Shown here: in pieces, positions 1-5,521 of the stretch
Layout of the letters: every line of letters begins with the position of its first letter
Numbering within the stretch: the stretch's first letter is position 1
Origin: Bacteroidota bacterium
GTDB taxonomy: Bacteria > Bacteroidota > Rhodothermia > Balneolales > HLUCCA01
Assembly: GCA_003448835.1 (NCBI GenBank)
Contig: DLXM01000264.1
Location: 1-5,521 of the forward strand
Length of the DNA stretch: 5,521 nucleotides
Reading direction: 5' to 3'
Translations under genes and position numbers: made by a program
Notes under the pieces: generated by a model
Database searches by the model: none
Told to the model about the DNA's origin: nothing
What the model saw: the letters and a program-made list of their open reading frames with translations, nothing else

Positions 1-1345
1 TTTTCCCGTGATCTACGTGTCCCATGACCGTAACGACAGGTGCACGGAATTCAAGTGATTCGGGTGTATCATCTTCTTCGACAATTTCTTCTGTAAGCTG
101 TTCAGCGTCTACAAATCGTATTTCACGATCAAATTCAGCGGCAACAAGTTCAATACTTCCAGCATCTAAACGTTGGTTTATCGACACGAACATCCCCAGA
201 GACATACATGAAGTAATAACCTGATTTACAGGGACATTAAACAAATCAGCTAAATCACTTACAGTAATAAACTCTGATAATTCAATTACTGTCGGAGTTT
301 CGCGATCTAATTCATCCTGAAATTCTTTTTCAGCAGCAATTTCATCTCTTCGCAGTTTTCGACGCTTTTGACGTTTCTTACCGGCACCACCTTGCAGCAA
401 TGCCATCGTCTCTTTCATTTTTGACTCAACATCCTCTTCAGAGACTTTTCCGCCTTTTTTACCTGTGATTCGTTTTTTCTTCTTACGGATCTCTTCTTCA
501 GTTTCAGTTTTTGCCTTAGCATCAGGTTTTGTAGTAGAAGCATCGTCTCGTTTAGGATTGACAATTTTCTTCTTCTTTTTCTTACGTTTACGAGATGAAT
601 CATCCTCAGCTACTACATCTGTCGAAGGAACATTGATTCTACCGATTACTCTTGTTCCTTTGAGTCTTTCTGCCCGAGCACGAATTACATCAACGGGTTG
701 ATCATCGTCAACTTCTTCCTCTTCAACTACAACTTTATCAGATTCTTTTTTGACTGGTTTAGTTTCAGGACCTTTAACAGATTCAACTTTAGTTTCTGCT
801 GCAGGTTTCTCTACTTTTGCTTTATCAGCTTCTACTTCTTTTTTAGGCTCGGAAGGTTTTGGTTCTTTTGCCTTTTTCTCAGATGAAGTATCAATTTTGA
901 GATCAGGTTTTACTTCCGGTTCAACTGGTTCGACAAGCTTAACTTCCTCAACAACAGGTTTCTCATCAGCCGGCTCTAATACTGGCTCTAAAATTGGTTC
1001 AAGAGTATCAATTGGTGATAAAGGAAGATTTTCATCGATAGGAGCTAATGCATCCGTAGGATCCAAAAACACATTATCTACAGTAACCTTTTCATTACGT
1101 GATCCAAGAATAGCAGAACGTCGATTTTCGTACTCTTCCCTGCTTTTTTCGTGCTCTCTACTTTTCGCTTTATCCTCACCATAATTACGATCCAGGAGAT
1201 CATACATCTCCGGAGTTATCGTAAAGTTTGGCTTATTGTCTGCTTTGAATCCATTCGAATTCAATAAATCGACAATAGATTGGGTTGTCACGTTAAATTC
1301 GAAGGCAACCTTGAATAACTTCTTTTTACTTTTGTCTAACGACAT
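1..1345 (-). CDS. infB: Translation initiation factor IF-2, N-terminal part (runs off left edge)
   Basis: IF-2 is the GTPase that brings initiator fMet-tRNA to the 30S subunit and promotes joining of the 50S subunit. The reading frame is open from the ATG at 1345 to the window edge, giving 448 codons. Residues about 5-55 form a small IF2_N-like helical domain (LFKVAFEFNV, then SIVDLLNSNGF). Residues about 90-350 are a long, charged, low-complexity linker rich in Lys, Glu and Pro, with a run of lysines near 254-260. Residues about 352-412 match the second IF2_N domain (VIELSEFITVSDLADLF). The frame ends in VVTVMGHVDHGK, where GHVDHGK (442-448) is the G1 P-loop. The rest of the GTPase domain and the C-terminal tRNA-binding domains lie outside the window. 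It starts 31 bases after the nusA stop, in the usual nusA-infB order. The long divergent linker is normal for Bacteroidota-like IF-2. Confidence 0.96.
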   Translation of the reverse strand, partial: MSLDKSKKKLFKVAFEFNVTTQSIVDLLNSNGFKADNKPNFTITPEMYDLLDRNYGEDKAKSREHEKSREEYENRRSAILGSRNEKVTVDNVFLDPTDALAPIDENLPLSPIDTLEPILEPVLEPADEKPVVEEVKLVEPVEPEVKPDLKIDTSSEKKAKEPKPSEPKKEVEADKAKVEKPAAETKVESVKGPETKPVKKESDKVVVEEEEVDDDQPVDVIRARAERLKGTRVIGRINVPSTDVVAEDDSSRKRKKKKKKIVNPKRDDASTTKPDAKAKTETEEEIRKKKKRITGKKGGKVSEEDVESKMKETMALLQGGAGKKRQKRRKLRRDEIAAEKEFQDELDRETPTVIELSEFITVSDLADLFNVPVNQVITSCMSLGMFVSINQRLDAGSIELVAAEFDREIRFVDAEQLTEEIVEEDDTPESLEFRAPVVTVMGHVDHGK

Positions 1346-1376
1346 TATGAAATACTTCCCTTTTCTTACTTATTGA

Positions 1377-2636
1377 TCAGCCCTGAGAATCATCTTCAAA
1401 TTCCAATTCGATAGTTTTAATAATCTCATTGGCTGTTTTTTCGTCCACTTTTCCATCTAATCTGCGGAAAAGCTCTTTGGCACCCAAACTGAGTACATCT
1501 CGTGCAGTATCGCATCCGAGAGCATAAATAGCCTGTGTAACTTCATCTCCAAAATCTTCAGAGAACTCGAATATATCGATATCGTCTTCTTCTTCAACTT
1601 CACGATATACATCGATTTCACATTCTGTTAACATAGATGCTAAGCGAATATTTACTCCACCTTTACCAATAGCTTTTGATACCTGGTCAGCTGGAACAAC
1701 TACCTTAGCGTGTTTATTATCAGGACTCAAATCTACGGAAAGTACATCTGCAGGTTGAAGTGCTCTTTTAATGAATTCTTTTTTATCCTTCGTGTAATTG
1801 ATTACATCAATATTTTCATTGCATAATTCACGCACGATCGAATGGATTCGAATACCTTTCATACCAACGCAAGCTCCAACTGCATCAACGCGCTCGTCAT
1901 GAGATACAACGGCAACTTTACTTCTATCGCCGGGTTCACGAACAGTCTTCATGATTTCAATAATTCCATCAAATACTTCCGGAATTTCATTTTCAAATAA
2001 ACGCTCAAGAAATAGAGGTGACGTTCTGGAAATAATTACAGCCGGATTGCCATTTTCACGTTTGACTTCAACAACAACTGCACGAATAGTATCACCTTTA
2101 CGATATCGGTCTTTATAAATTTGGTGACTTTTGGGCAGAATAAGTTCAACACCATTGTGATTCACAAGGATGTCCTTAGGTCGAGCCTGATATACATCAC
2201 CCAAAATAATTTCACCTACGCGTTCTGAATAATCTTCGAAAACGTTGTCCTTTTCAATCTCACGAATACGTTGTGCCAATGTCTGTTTTGCCATCATGAC
2301 AGAACGACGACCAAAATCTTCAATATGAATTTCCTGTGCATACTCATCGTACAACTCTAAATCCGGGTCGAATTTATGAGCTTCTGTAATTCCAATTTCA
2401 GTAACCGGATTCGTGATTTCACTATCAGGTACAACCTCACGCACATGGATCATTTGAATTTCACCACGATCAGGATTCAAAATTACCTCAAAAGATTCAT
2501 CACTTTCATATTTTTTGCGGATCATAGATCTAAAAACGTCTTCCAATATGTTCAGAAGCATATCACGATCGATACCTTTTTCTTTAGCAATCTCAGAAAA
2601 AGAGTGAATAATTAATTTAGAAATATCAGTTTGCAT
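1377..2636 (-). CDS. nusA: Transcription termination/antitermination factor NusA
   Basis: NusA binds RNA polymerase and nascent RNA and modulates pausing, intrinsic termination and antitermination. The 419-residue product is full length for forms lacking the duplicated acidic repeats of E. coli. Residues 1-125 are the polymerase-binding N-terminal domain, opening with the typical pattern of a predicted helix then LEDVFRSMIRKKY. Residues about 135-204 are the S1 domain, ending in AVIISRTS. KH1 spans about 231-300 with its loop at GMKG (258-261), and KH2 about 301-347 with GKGG (324-327). After an acidic stretch (347-360), residues 361-415 look like a helix-hairpin-helix domain (ALGCDTARDVLSLG). 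The ATG is preceded by GGAG at six bases, which supports this start. The gene lies 29 bases after rimP and 31 bases before infB, so it is probably translated from the same message. A hairpin with a T-tract in the rimP leader is a plausible site for NusA feedback, but this is inference. Confidence 0.97.
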   Translation of the reverse strand: MQTDISKLIIHSFSEIAKEKGIDRDMLLNILEDVFRSMIRKKYESDESFEVILNPDRGEIQMIHVREVVPDSEITNPVTEIGITEAHKFDPDLELYDEYAQEIHIEDFGRRSVMMAKQTLAQRIREIEKDNVFEDYSERVGEIILGDVYQARPKDILVNHNGVELILPKSHQIYKDRYRKGDTIRAVVVEVKRENGNPAVIISRTSPLFLERLFENEIPEVFDGIIEIMKTVREPGDRSKVAVVSHDERVDAVGACVGMKGIRIHSIVRELCNENIDVINYTKDKKEFIKRALQPADVLSVDLSPDNKHAKVVVPADQVSKAIGKGGVNIRLASMLTECEIDVYREVEEEDDIDIFEFSEDFGDEVTQAIYALGCDTARDVLSLGAKELFRRLDGKVDEKTANEIIKTIELEFEDDSQG

Positions 2637-2642
2637 GGAATT

Positions 2643-2646
2643 CTCC
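2643..2646 (-). promoter_or_regulatory. Shine-Dalgarno site of nusA
   Basis: The minus strand reads GGAG with six bases before the nusA ATG. It lies in the 29-base rimP-nusA gap and fixes the nusA start. It also shows that this organism uses Shine-Dalgarno pairing for at least some genes. Confidence 0.6.
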
Positions 2647-2665
2647 GAATACGTCCGTTACGGGT

Positions 2666-3124
2666 TTAAAAAGCTGGTAGTATTTTGAGTTCAGTGAGTT
2701 CGGCACGATTAACTTTCAGAATCTCACCTTTCCCTAGATCTATTTGAATTTGATCTGAGTCGAAGCCAACAAATACACCCTTTATAGATTTCTTCTCACC
2801 TTCTTGGATAAACTTGACAGATGCTTTGCGATTAACATTCTTTGCATACTGACGTTCATCTTTTAACGGACGATCCAATCCCGGTGAGGAAACGTTTAAA
2901 GTAAATTTGTCTGTTACAATTTCTTGTGTATCAATTAGAAACGAAAGTTCACGGCTTATTTTGGCACATTGATCAATATTTAGTCCACCCTCAATCGTGT
3001 CGAGAAAGACCGATATAATCGTTGTTTTACCACCTACATTCACATCAACATCAACAACCAATAAGTTGTCGTCTGACAGAACAGATTCCGTAAGTTCAGT
3101 AATAGTTTCTTGCAGTGTTTTCAT
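2666..3124 (-). CDS. rimP: Ribosome maturation factor RimP
   Basis: RimP is a cytoplasmic assembly factor needed for maturation of the 30S subunit. The 152-residue product has the usual family length and two-domain layout. The N-terminal alpha/beta domain covers about 1-75, and the C-terminal SH3-like barrel about 92-147. The family's most conserved stretch, VSSPGLDRPL, is at 78-87, and GLNIDQCAKISREL (47-60) fits the conserved helix that precedes it. I chose the ATG at 3124. The frame stays open upstream to a TTG at 3193, but the extra 23 residues do not resemble RimP and would be read through a terminator-like hairpin. No clear Shine-Dalgarno site precedes the ATG. It is the first gene of the rimP-nusA-infB operon, 29 bases ahead of nusA. 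Confidence 0.94.
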   Translation of the reverse strand: MKTLQETITELTESVLSDDNLLVVDVDVNVGGKTTIISVFLDTIEGGLNIDQCAKISRELSFLIDTQEIVTDKFTLNVSSPGLDRPLKDERQYAKNVNRKASVKFIQEGEKKSIKGVFVGFDSDQIQIDLGKGEILKVNRAELTELKILPAF

Positions 3125-3146
3125 TGATTTCACAGGATACAGGTAC

Positions 3147-3177
3147 AAAAAAAAGTGAGGGCTTGTGGCGCTCACTT
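3147..3177 (-). terminator. Intrinsic terminator-like hairpin in the rimP leader (candidate attenuator)
   Basis: Read on the minus strand, AAGTGAG (3177-3171) pairs perfectly with CTCACTT (3159-3153). Inside, one C-C mismatch is followed by two more G-C pairs and a CACAA loop. The 3' arm runs directly into further T residues to 3147, giving eight consecutive T in all. On the plus strand the stem is followed by CTA rather than a T-run, so it works as a terminator only toward rimP. It ends 22 bases before the rimP ATG, so it is in the 5' leader of the operon and not at the end of a gene. A leader terminator before rimP-nusA-infB is known in enterobacteria (the rimP leader); I infer a similar role here. 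No alternative antiterminator pairing was obvious by eye. Confidence 0.75.
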
Positions 3178-3222
3178 CTATTCGATTGCTCAAGATACCG
3201 TTAAATAGGCTTTTTTACAAGT

Positions 3223-3228
3223 ATTATA
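3223..3228 (-). promoter_or_regulatory. Possible -10 element for the rimP operon
   Basis: The minus strand reads TATAAT here. A start site about 7-8 bases downstream would give a leader of roughly 90 bases that contains the whole hairpin at 3147-3177. No good -35 hexamer lies 16-18 bases upstream, and the match to the Bacteroidota -7 motif (TAnnTTTG) is poor, so this is a weak call resting mainly on position. Confidence 0.35.
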
Positions 3229-3361
3229 GTAATGTGAACTACACTATTATTATCCTGTTTATTGCATCAAAATATGTAAAGAATTTTCAAGTTATAGTCA
3301 CATTTTAGTAACTTCAGGTGAAACCAAGTTGCATCTTTTGAGATTACATCCAGCATCAACC

Positions 3362-3841
3362 ATGCCAAAAATACTCGTACTTACTTTCGTATCTGCTTTC
3401 ATATTCAACGTATGCAGCCCAAAAATTGAATCAACGCCTGTACAATCAGCTGGACGTAACCTGGATTTTGTTGGGACACTTGATTTTGTGGATGAAACTT
3501 CATCCGTAATTTCAACAATCGACATTGCCGTTGCTGACGATGACATGACCAGATCACAAGGATTAATGGATGTCCGCGAATTAAAGTCTGACGGTGGGAT
3601 GTTATTTATTTTTGAAGCAGAAACGCGTCAAAGTTTTTGGATGGCAAATACTCCTTTACCATTAGATCTGATTTTTGTTGATATGGACAAAAAAATAGTT
3701 CACATCCATCAAAATGCAACCCCATTTTCACAAAGTGGAATCGATTCAGTAAATCCAGCGATGTATGTTGTTGAAGTAAATGCCGGGTATGCTGTAAATC
3801 ATGACCTTAAACCAGGTCAAACAATATCATTTAATTATTAA
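3362..3841 (+). CDS. Exported DUF192 family protein
   Basis: This 159-residue protein is a DUF192 (COG1430) member, a small beta-rich family of unknown function often found exported. Residues 1-18 are a short signal-like segment, MPK followed by a hydrophobic stretch ending near C18. The family core is clear: QGLMDVREL (66-74), GMLFIF (79-84), SFWMANTPLPLDLIFVD (91-107), IVHIH (112-116) and VVEVNAGYA (136-144). The Cys at 18 invites a lipoprotein reading, but the residue before it is Val, which is not a normal lipobox, so the protein may be membrane-anchored, secreted or an unusual lipoprotein. The ATG at 3362 has no Shine-Dalgarno site. An in-frame TTG at 3329 has AGGTGA seven bases upstream and would add 11 residues ahead of the hydrophobic segment. 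The stop lies four bases before the next gene, so it probably leads the operon. Confidence 0.88.
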   Translation: MPKILVLTFVSAFIFNVCSPKIESTPVQSAGRNLDFVGTLDFVDETSSVISTIDIAVADDDMTRSQGLMDVRELKSDGGMLFIFEAETRQSFWMANTPLPLDLIFVDMDKKIVHIHQNATPFSQSGIDSVNPAMYVVEVNAGYAVNHDLKPGQTISFNY

Positions 3842-3845
3842 TACC

Positions 3846-4148
3846 ATGAAAAATCTCTATTTAACCTTACTATTAGCTTTGTTTTTGGTGGGTTGTGCCA
3901 CAGAGCCTCAAAATGTTCCAAAGAAAGAAATCTCATTTCATGTCGCAGGTATGTATTGTGAAGGGTGCGTAACCGCAATAACGGACAAGATGAGTAAATT
4001 AGATGGAGCTGAAGATGTAGTTGTCACTCTGGAGGATAGTCTGGTTGTTGTGAAATTCCCGGAAAATAAAATCCCAACTGATGAAACACTATCCACACTC
4101 ATTGAAGAACTTGGATATCAAATCGTACTGGAGGAAGAAACTCTGTGA
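3846..4148 (+). CDS. Lipoprotein with a single heavy-metal-associated (HMA) domain
   Basis: The 100-residue product starts with a textbook lipoprotein signal: MKN, a leucine-rich core and lipobox LVGC with the lipidated Cys at 17. After a short linker, residues about 29-98 form one HMA ferredoxin-like fold. The metal site is GMYCEGC (35-41, Cys38 and Cys41), equivalent to the GMxCxxC of copper chaperones and of the N-terminal domains of P-type ATPases. The late EELGY matches the usual end of the fold. In known HMA proteins this site binds Cu(I), Zn(II) or other soft metals; which one applies here cannot be read from sequence. Being lipid-anchored, it should sit in the periplasm, unlike the common cytosolic chaperones. 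The ATG at 3846 was preferred over an upstream in-frame ATG at 3801, which lies inside the DUF192 gene and would bury the signal peptide. Its stop overlaps the GTG start of the ABC ATPase gene. Confidence 0.92.
   Translation: MKNLYLTLLLALFLVGCATEPQNVPKKEISFHVAGMYCEGCVTAITDKMSKLDGAEDVVVTLEDSLVVVKFPENKIPTDETLSTLIEELGYQIVLEEETL
4130..4135 (+). promoter_or_regulatory. Shine-Dalgarno site of the ABC ATPase gene
   Basis: GGAGGA lies inside the end of the HMA lipoprotein gene, nine bases before the GTG at 4145. It is the strongest ribosome-binding site in the window and supports the non-ATG start. Together with the GTGA start/stop overlap it suggests translational coupling. Confidence 0.7.
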
Positions 4149-4810
4149 TTGAAATCAAAAATCTAAAAAAGACATTTCAAAACCCGGAAACCAAAATCGA
4201 CCAAACAATTCTGGCAATCCCTTCTTATGAATTCAAGAAAGGTGAAAAATATGCCCTTTTTGGACCATCAGGGATTGGAAAAACGACACTTTTACATATT
4301 ATCTCGGGATTATTAACACCCGATTCAGGTGAATTATTAGTGAATGGTGTAAATGTCGCTTCATTAACCGAAGCTGACAGAGATCAATACCGAGCAAAAA
4401 ATATCGGGTACATTTTCCAATCGTTTAATTTGTTAGATGGATTCACTGCATTAGAAAATGTGATGCTGGGAATGTTGTTTACTGGTCAGGGTACCGATAA
4501 ATCAAAAGCTGTTGCTGCATTAACTAAGGTTGGCTTAGCCGATCGACTACATTATATGCCTTCACAATTATCGGTTGGACAACAACAAAGGGTTTCCGTC
4601 GCCCGGGCAATTGTGAACGATCCTGAAATTATTTTGGCTGATGAACCAACCGGAAATCTGGATCCAGCTACTTCGAATGATATCCTTGCACTTCTCTTTG
4701 AACAATCGAAGGATAAAACTTTAATCGTCGTGACCCATGAAGAACATGTTTTAAACCAATTTGACCACAAAGTTGACATGTTATCATTTATTCCACAGCC
4801 AACTAATTAA
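4145..4810 (+). CDS. ABC transporter ATP-binding protein, LolD/MacB-type
   Basis: This 221-residue nucleotide-binding subunit is complete and would power the permease encoded just downstream, at the inner face of the cytoplasmic membrane. Visible motifs are Walker A GPSGIGKT (40-47), the Q-loop in IGYIFQSFNLL (Q92), signature LSVGQQQRV (142-150), Walker B IILADE (162-167) followed by PTGNLD, and the H-loop His at 198 (VVTHEE). IGYIFQSFNLL and DEPTGNLD are typical of the LolD/MacB/FtsE class, whose members move lipoproteins or peptides or act mechanically across the envelope rather than pumping solutes through the membrane. The signature has Val where the consensus LSGGQ has its first Gly. The start is a GTG within the stop region of the HMA lipoprotein gene (GTGA overlap). 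Similarity to LolD is at class level; with an HMA lipoprotein beside it, I would not name it lolD. Confidence 0.94.
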   Translation: MIEIKNLKKTFQNPETKIDQTILAIPSYEFKKGEKYALFGPSGIGKTTLLHIISGLLTPDSGELLVNGVNVASLTEADRDQYRAKNIGYIFQSFNLLDGFTALENVMLGMLFTGQGTDKSKAVAALTKVGLADRLHYMPSQLSVGQQQRVSVARAIVNDPEIILADEPTGNLDPATSNDILALLFEQSKDKTLIVVTHEEHVLNQFDHKVDMLSFIPQPTN

Positions 4811-4813
4811 TAG

Positions 4814-5521
4814 ATGAGTTATTTAAGTATTGTATTTAAAAATCTGCGAAAAAGAACACTAAGTTCTATTCTAACTATCAGTTCTATTGTCCTGGGGGTT
4901 GCTATGGTTATAGCCATTACAGTCATTCAGAAAGAAACTGAAAAGAGTTTCAGCCAAACAAGTGTTGGATTTGATCTGATTCTGGCAGCAAAAGGTAGCC
5001 AGCTTCAAACTACCCTAAACGCCGTATATCATTTGGAAACTTCAACGGGAATCATCCCCTATTCCCTTTACGAAATCGCCCGCAGAGACCCCCGTGTTAT
5101 GCAAGCCTTTCCACTGTATGTAGGTGATAGTTATCGTGGATTTCGTGTCGTTGGAACCAGTTATGATTACATTGATCAGGCACAACCACGATCCGATCAA
5201 AACTATGAATTGGAGTCAGGTACTAACTTTACTGAACCACTTCAAGCAGTTCTCGGTTCTGAAGTTGCAAGAAGAACCGGATTACAAGTTGGAAATGAAA
5301 TTCAAATCTCTCATGGCTTAAGCGAAGTCCAGGCCGGAGCAGAAGAACAAGTTCATGATAATGCACCGGTCGTTATTGTAGGTATTTTAAAGCAAACCGG
5401 AACCGCAAACGACAGAGTTATATTTACGGACTTGTACACAACGCACGCTCTGCATAATCCGCGTTTTCATGTAGATGATTTAGATCATGATGATCATAGT
5501 TCGGAGTCAACCGATGAATCT
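4814..5521 (+). CDS. MacB/FtsX-type ABC transporter permease, N-terminal part (runs off right edge)
   Basis: The ATG lies three bases after the ATPase stop, and 236 codons stay open to the window end. Residues 1-17 are a basic cytoplasmic start (KNLRKR) and 18-38 the first membrane helix. From about 40 on comes a large extracytoplasmic domain of the MacB periplasmic-core type. The stretch FDLILAAKGSQLQTTLNAVY (53-72), then GIIPYSLYE and DSYRGFRVVGT, resembles permeases I recall from zinc-responsive ABC clusters in proteobacteria. Near the edge, residues 211-236 are His- and acid-rich (H211, H214, H219, H225, H228 with several Asp), a possible metal-binding loop. The remaining three helices and the FtsX domain expected of a complete member would lie beyond the edge. 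It should pair with the upstream ATPase as a homodimeric transporter or mechanotransmission complex. Substrate unknown. Confidence 0.9.
   Translation, partial: MSYLSIVFKNLRKRTLSSILTISSIVLGVAMVIAITVIQKETEKSFSQTSVGFDLILAAKGSQLQTTLNAVYHLETSTGIIPYSLYEIARRDPRVMQAFPLYVGDSYRGFRVVGTSYDYIDQAQPRSDQNYELESGTNFTEPLQAVLGSEVARRTGLQVGNEIQISHGLSEVQAGAEEQVHDNAPVVIVGILKQTGTANDRVIFTDLYTTHALHNPRFHVDDLDHDDHSSESTDES

Larger units (their letters stand above)
3125..3361. other. Divergent intergenic region between rimP and the DUF192 gene
   Basis: These 237 bases separate two gene blocks transcribed away from each other, so they should hold both promoters. The minus-strand side has the attenuator hairpin and a TATAAT. 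The plus-strand side is AT-rich, and I could not place a convincing -35/-10 pair for the DUF192 gene. No tRNA, small RNA, repeat or operator palindrome stands out other than the hairpin. The last 33 bases may be coding if the DUF192 gene starts at the TTG at 3329. Confidence 0.6.

Noticed and set aside
401..430. Internal in-frame start in infB for a shorter IF-2 isoform (Met310 or Met314)
   Set aside because: Such isoforms exist in E. coli, but there is no well-spaced Shine-Dalgarno site here, so it is only a possibility.
750..1184. A 144-residue plus-strand open frame rich in Ser, Gly and Thr
   Set aside because: It lies wholly antisense to infB, and its composition is what the reverse of a Lys/Glu/Pro-rich linker gives. 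No domain, start context or conservation signal supports it. The smaller plus-strand frames at 24-224, 465-701 and 698-886 are rejected for the same reason.
3125..3193. N-terminal extension of RimP to a TTG at 3193
   Set aside because: The added 23 residues do not look like RimP, the start is TTG, and the segment is occupied by a terminator-like hairpin with a T-tract. The ATG at 3124 gives the normal family length.
3401..3418. DUF192 protein as a standard lipoprotein (Cys at residue 18)
   Set aside because: The residues before the Cys are Phe-Asn-Val; signal peptidase II sites need a small residue (Gly, Ala or Ser) just before the Cys. Left open rather than called.
3801..3845. Upstream ATG for the HMA lipoprotein gene
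   Set aside because: It would overlap the DUF192 gene by about 40 bases and place 15 polar residues before an otherwise perfect lipoprotein signal peptide.
5124..5321. Small plus-strand frame inside the permease gene, and the minus-strand frames at 3298-3546 and 4552-4779
   Set aside because: They are shadows in other frames or on the other strand of clearly real genes, with no features of their own.
1..5521. CRISPR array, insertion sequence, tRNA or prophage elements
   Set aside because: No regularly spaced direct repeats, transposase-like frames, cloverleaf or terminal inverted repeats were seen; the only notable inverted repeat is the rimP leader hairpin.

Overview
The window holds two divergent gene blocks. 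Base composition (AT-leaning, by eye about 40% GC), the rimP-nusA-infB order with no ylxR-like gene between nusA and infB, and the style of the IF-2 and NusA proteins suggest a bacterium of the Bacteroidota/Balneolota (FCB) group. This placement is an inference from protein character, not from a marker search. Some genes have clear Shine-Dalgarno-like sites (before nusA and before the ABC ATPase gene) and others have none.

Minus strand, 1-3124: the housekeeping cluster rimP (2666-3124), nusA (1377-2636) and infB (start at 1345, running off the left edge). The genes are 29 and 31 bases apart and are very probably one operon. infB covers its N-terminal 448 codons and leaves the window inside the G1 P-loop (GHVDHGK) of the GTPase domain, so it has no stop codon here. 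Between a possible -10 element (3223-3228) and the rimP start lies a compact GC hairpin followed directly by a run of T on the minus strand (3147-3177). It has the form of an intrinsic terminator or attenuator, only 22 bases before the rimP ATG. Because the operon encodes NusA, a factor that acts at such hairpins, feedback control is an attractive hypothesis.

Middle, 3125-3361: the divergent intergenic region. It carries the attenuator, weak promoter-like sequence and no convincing gene.

Plus strand, 3362-5521: four tightly packed genes. They encode an exported DUF192 protein, a 100-residue lipoprotein made almost entirely of one heavy-metal-associated (HMA) domain with a CxxC site, a LolD/MacB-type ABC ATPase, and the first 236 residues of a MacB/FtsX-type permease whose extracytoplasmic domain has a His/Asp-rich stretch near the right edge. 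Gaps are 4 bases, a 4-base overlap, and 3 bases, so they are almost certainly cotranscribed. The simplest reading is an envelope ABC system with a dedicated metal-binding lipoprotein, possibly involved in metal handling or metal-dependent envelope maintenance. The substrate is not shown by the sequence. This cluster is the part of the window most likely to hold poorly described biology.
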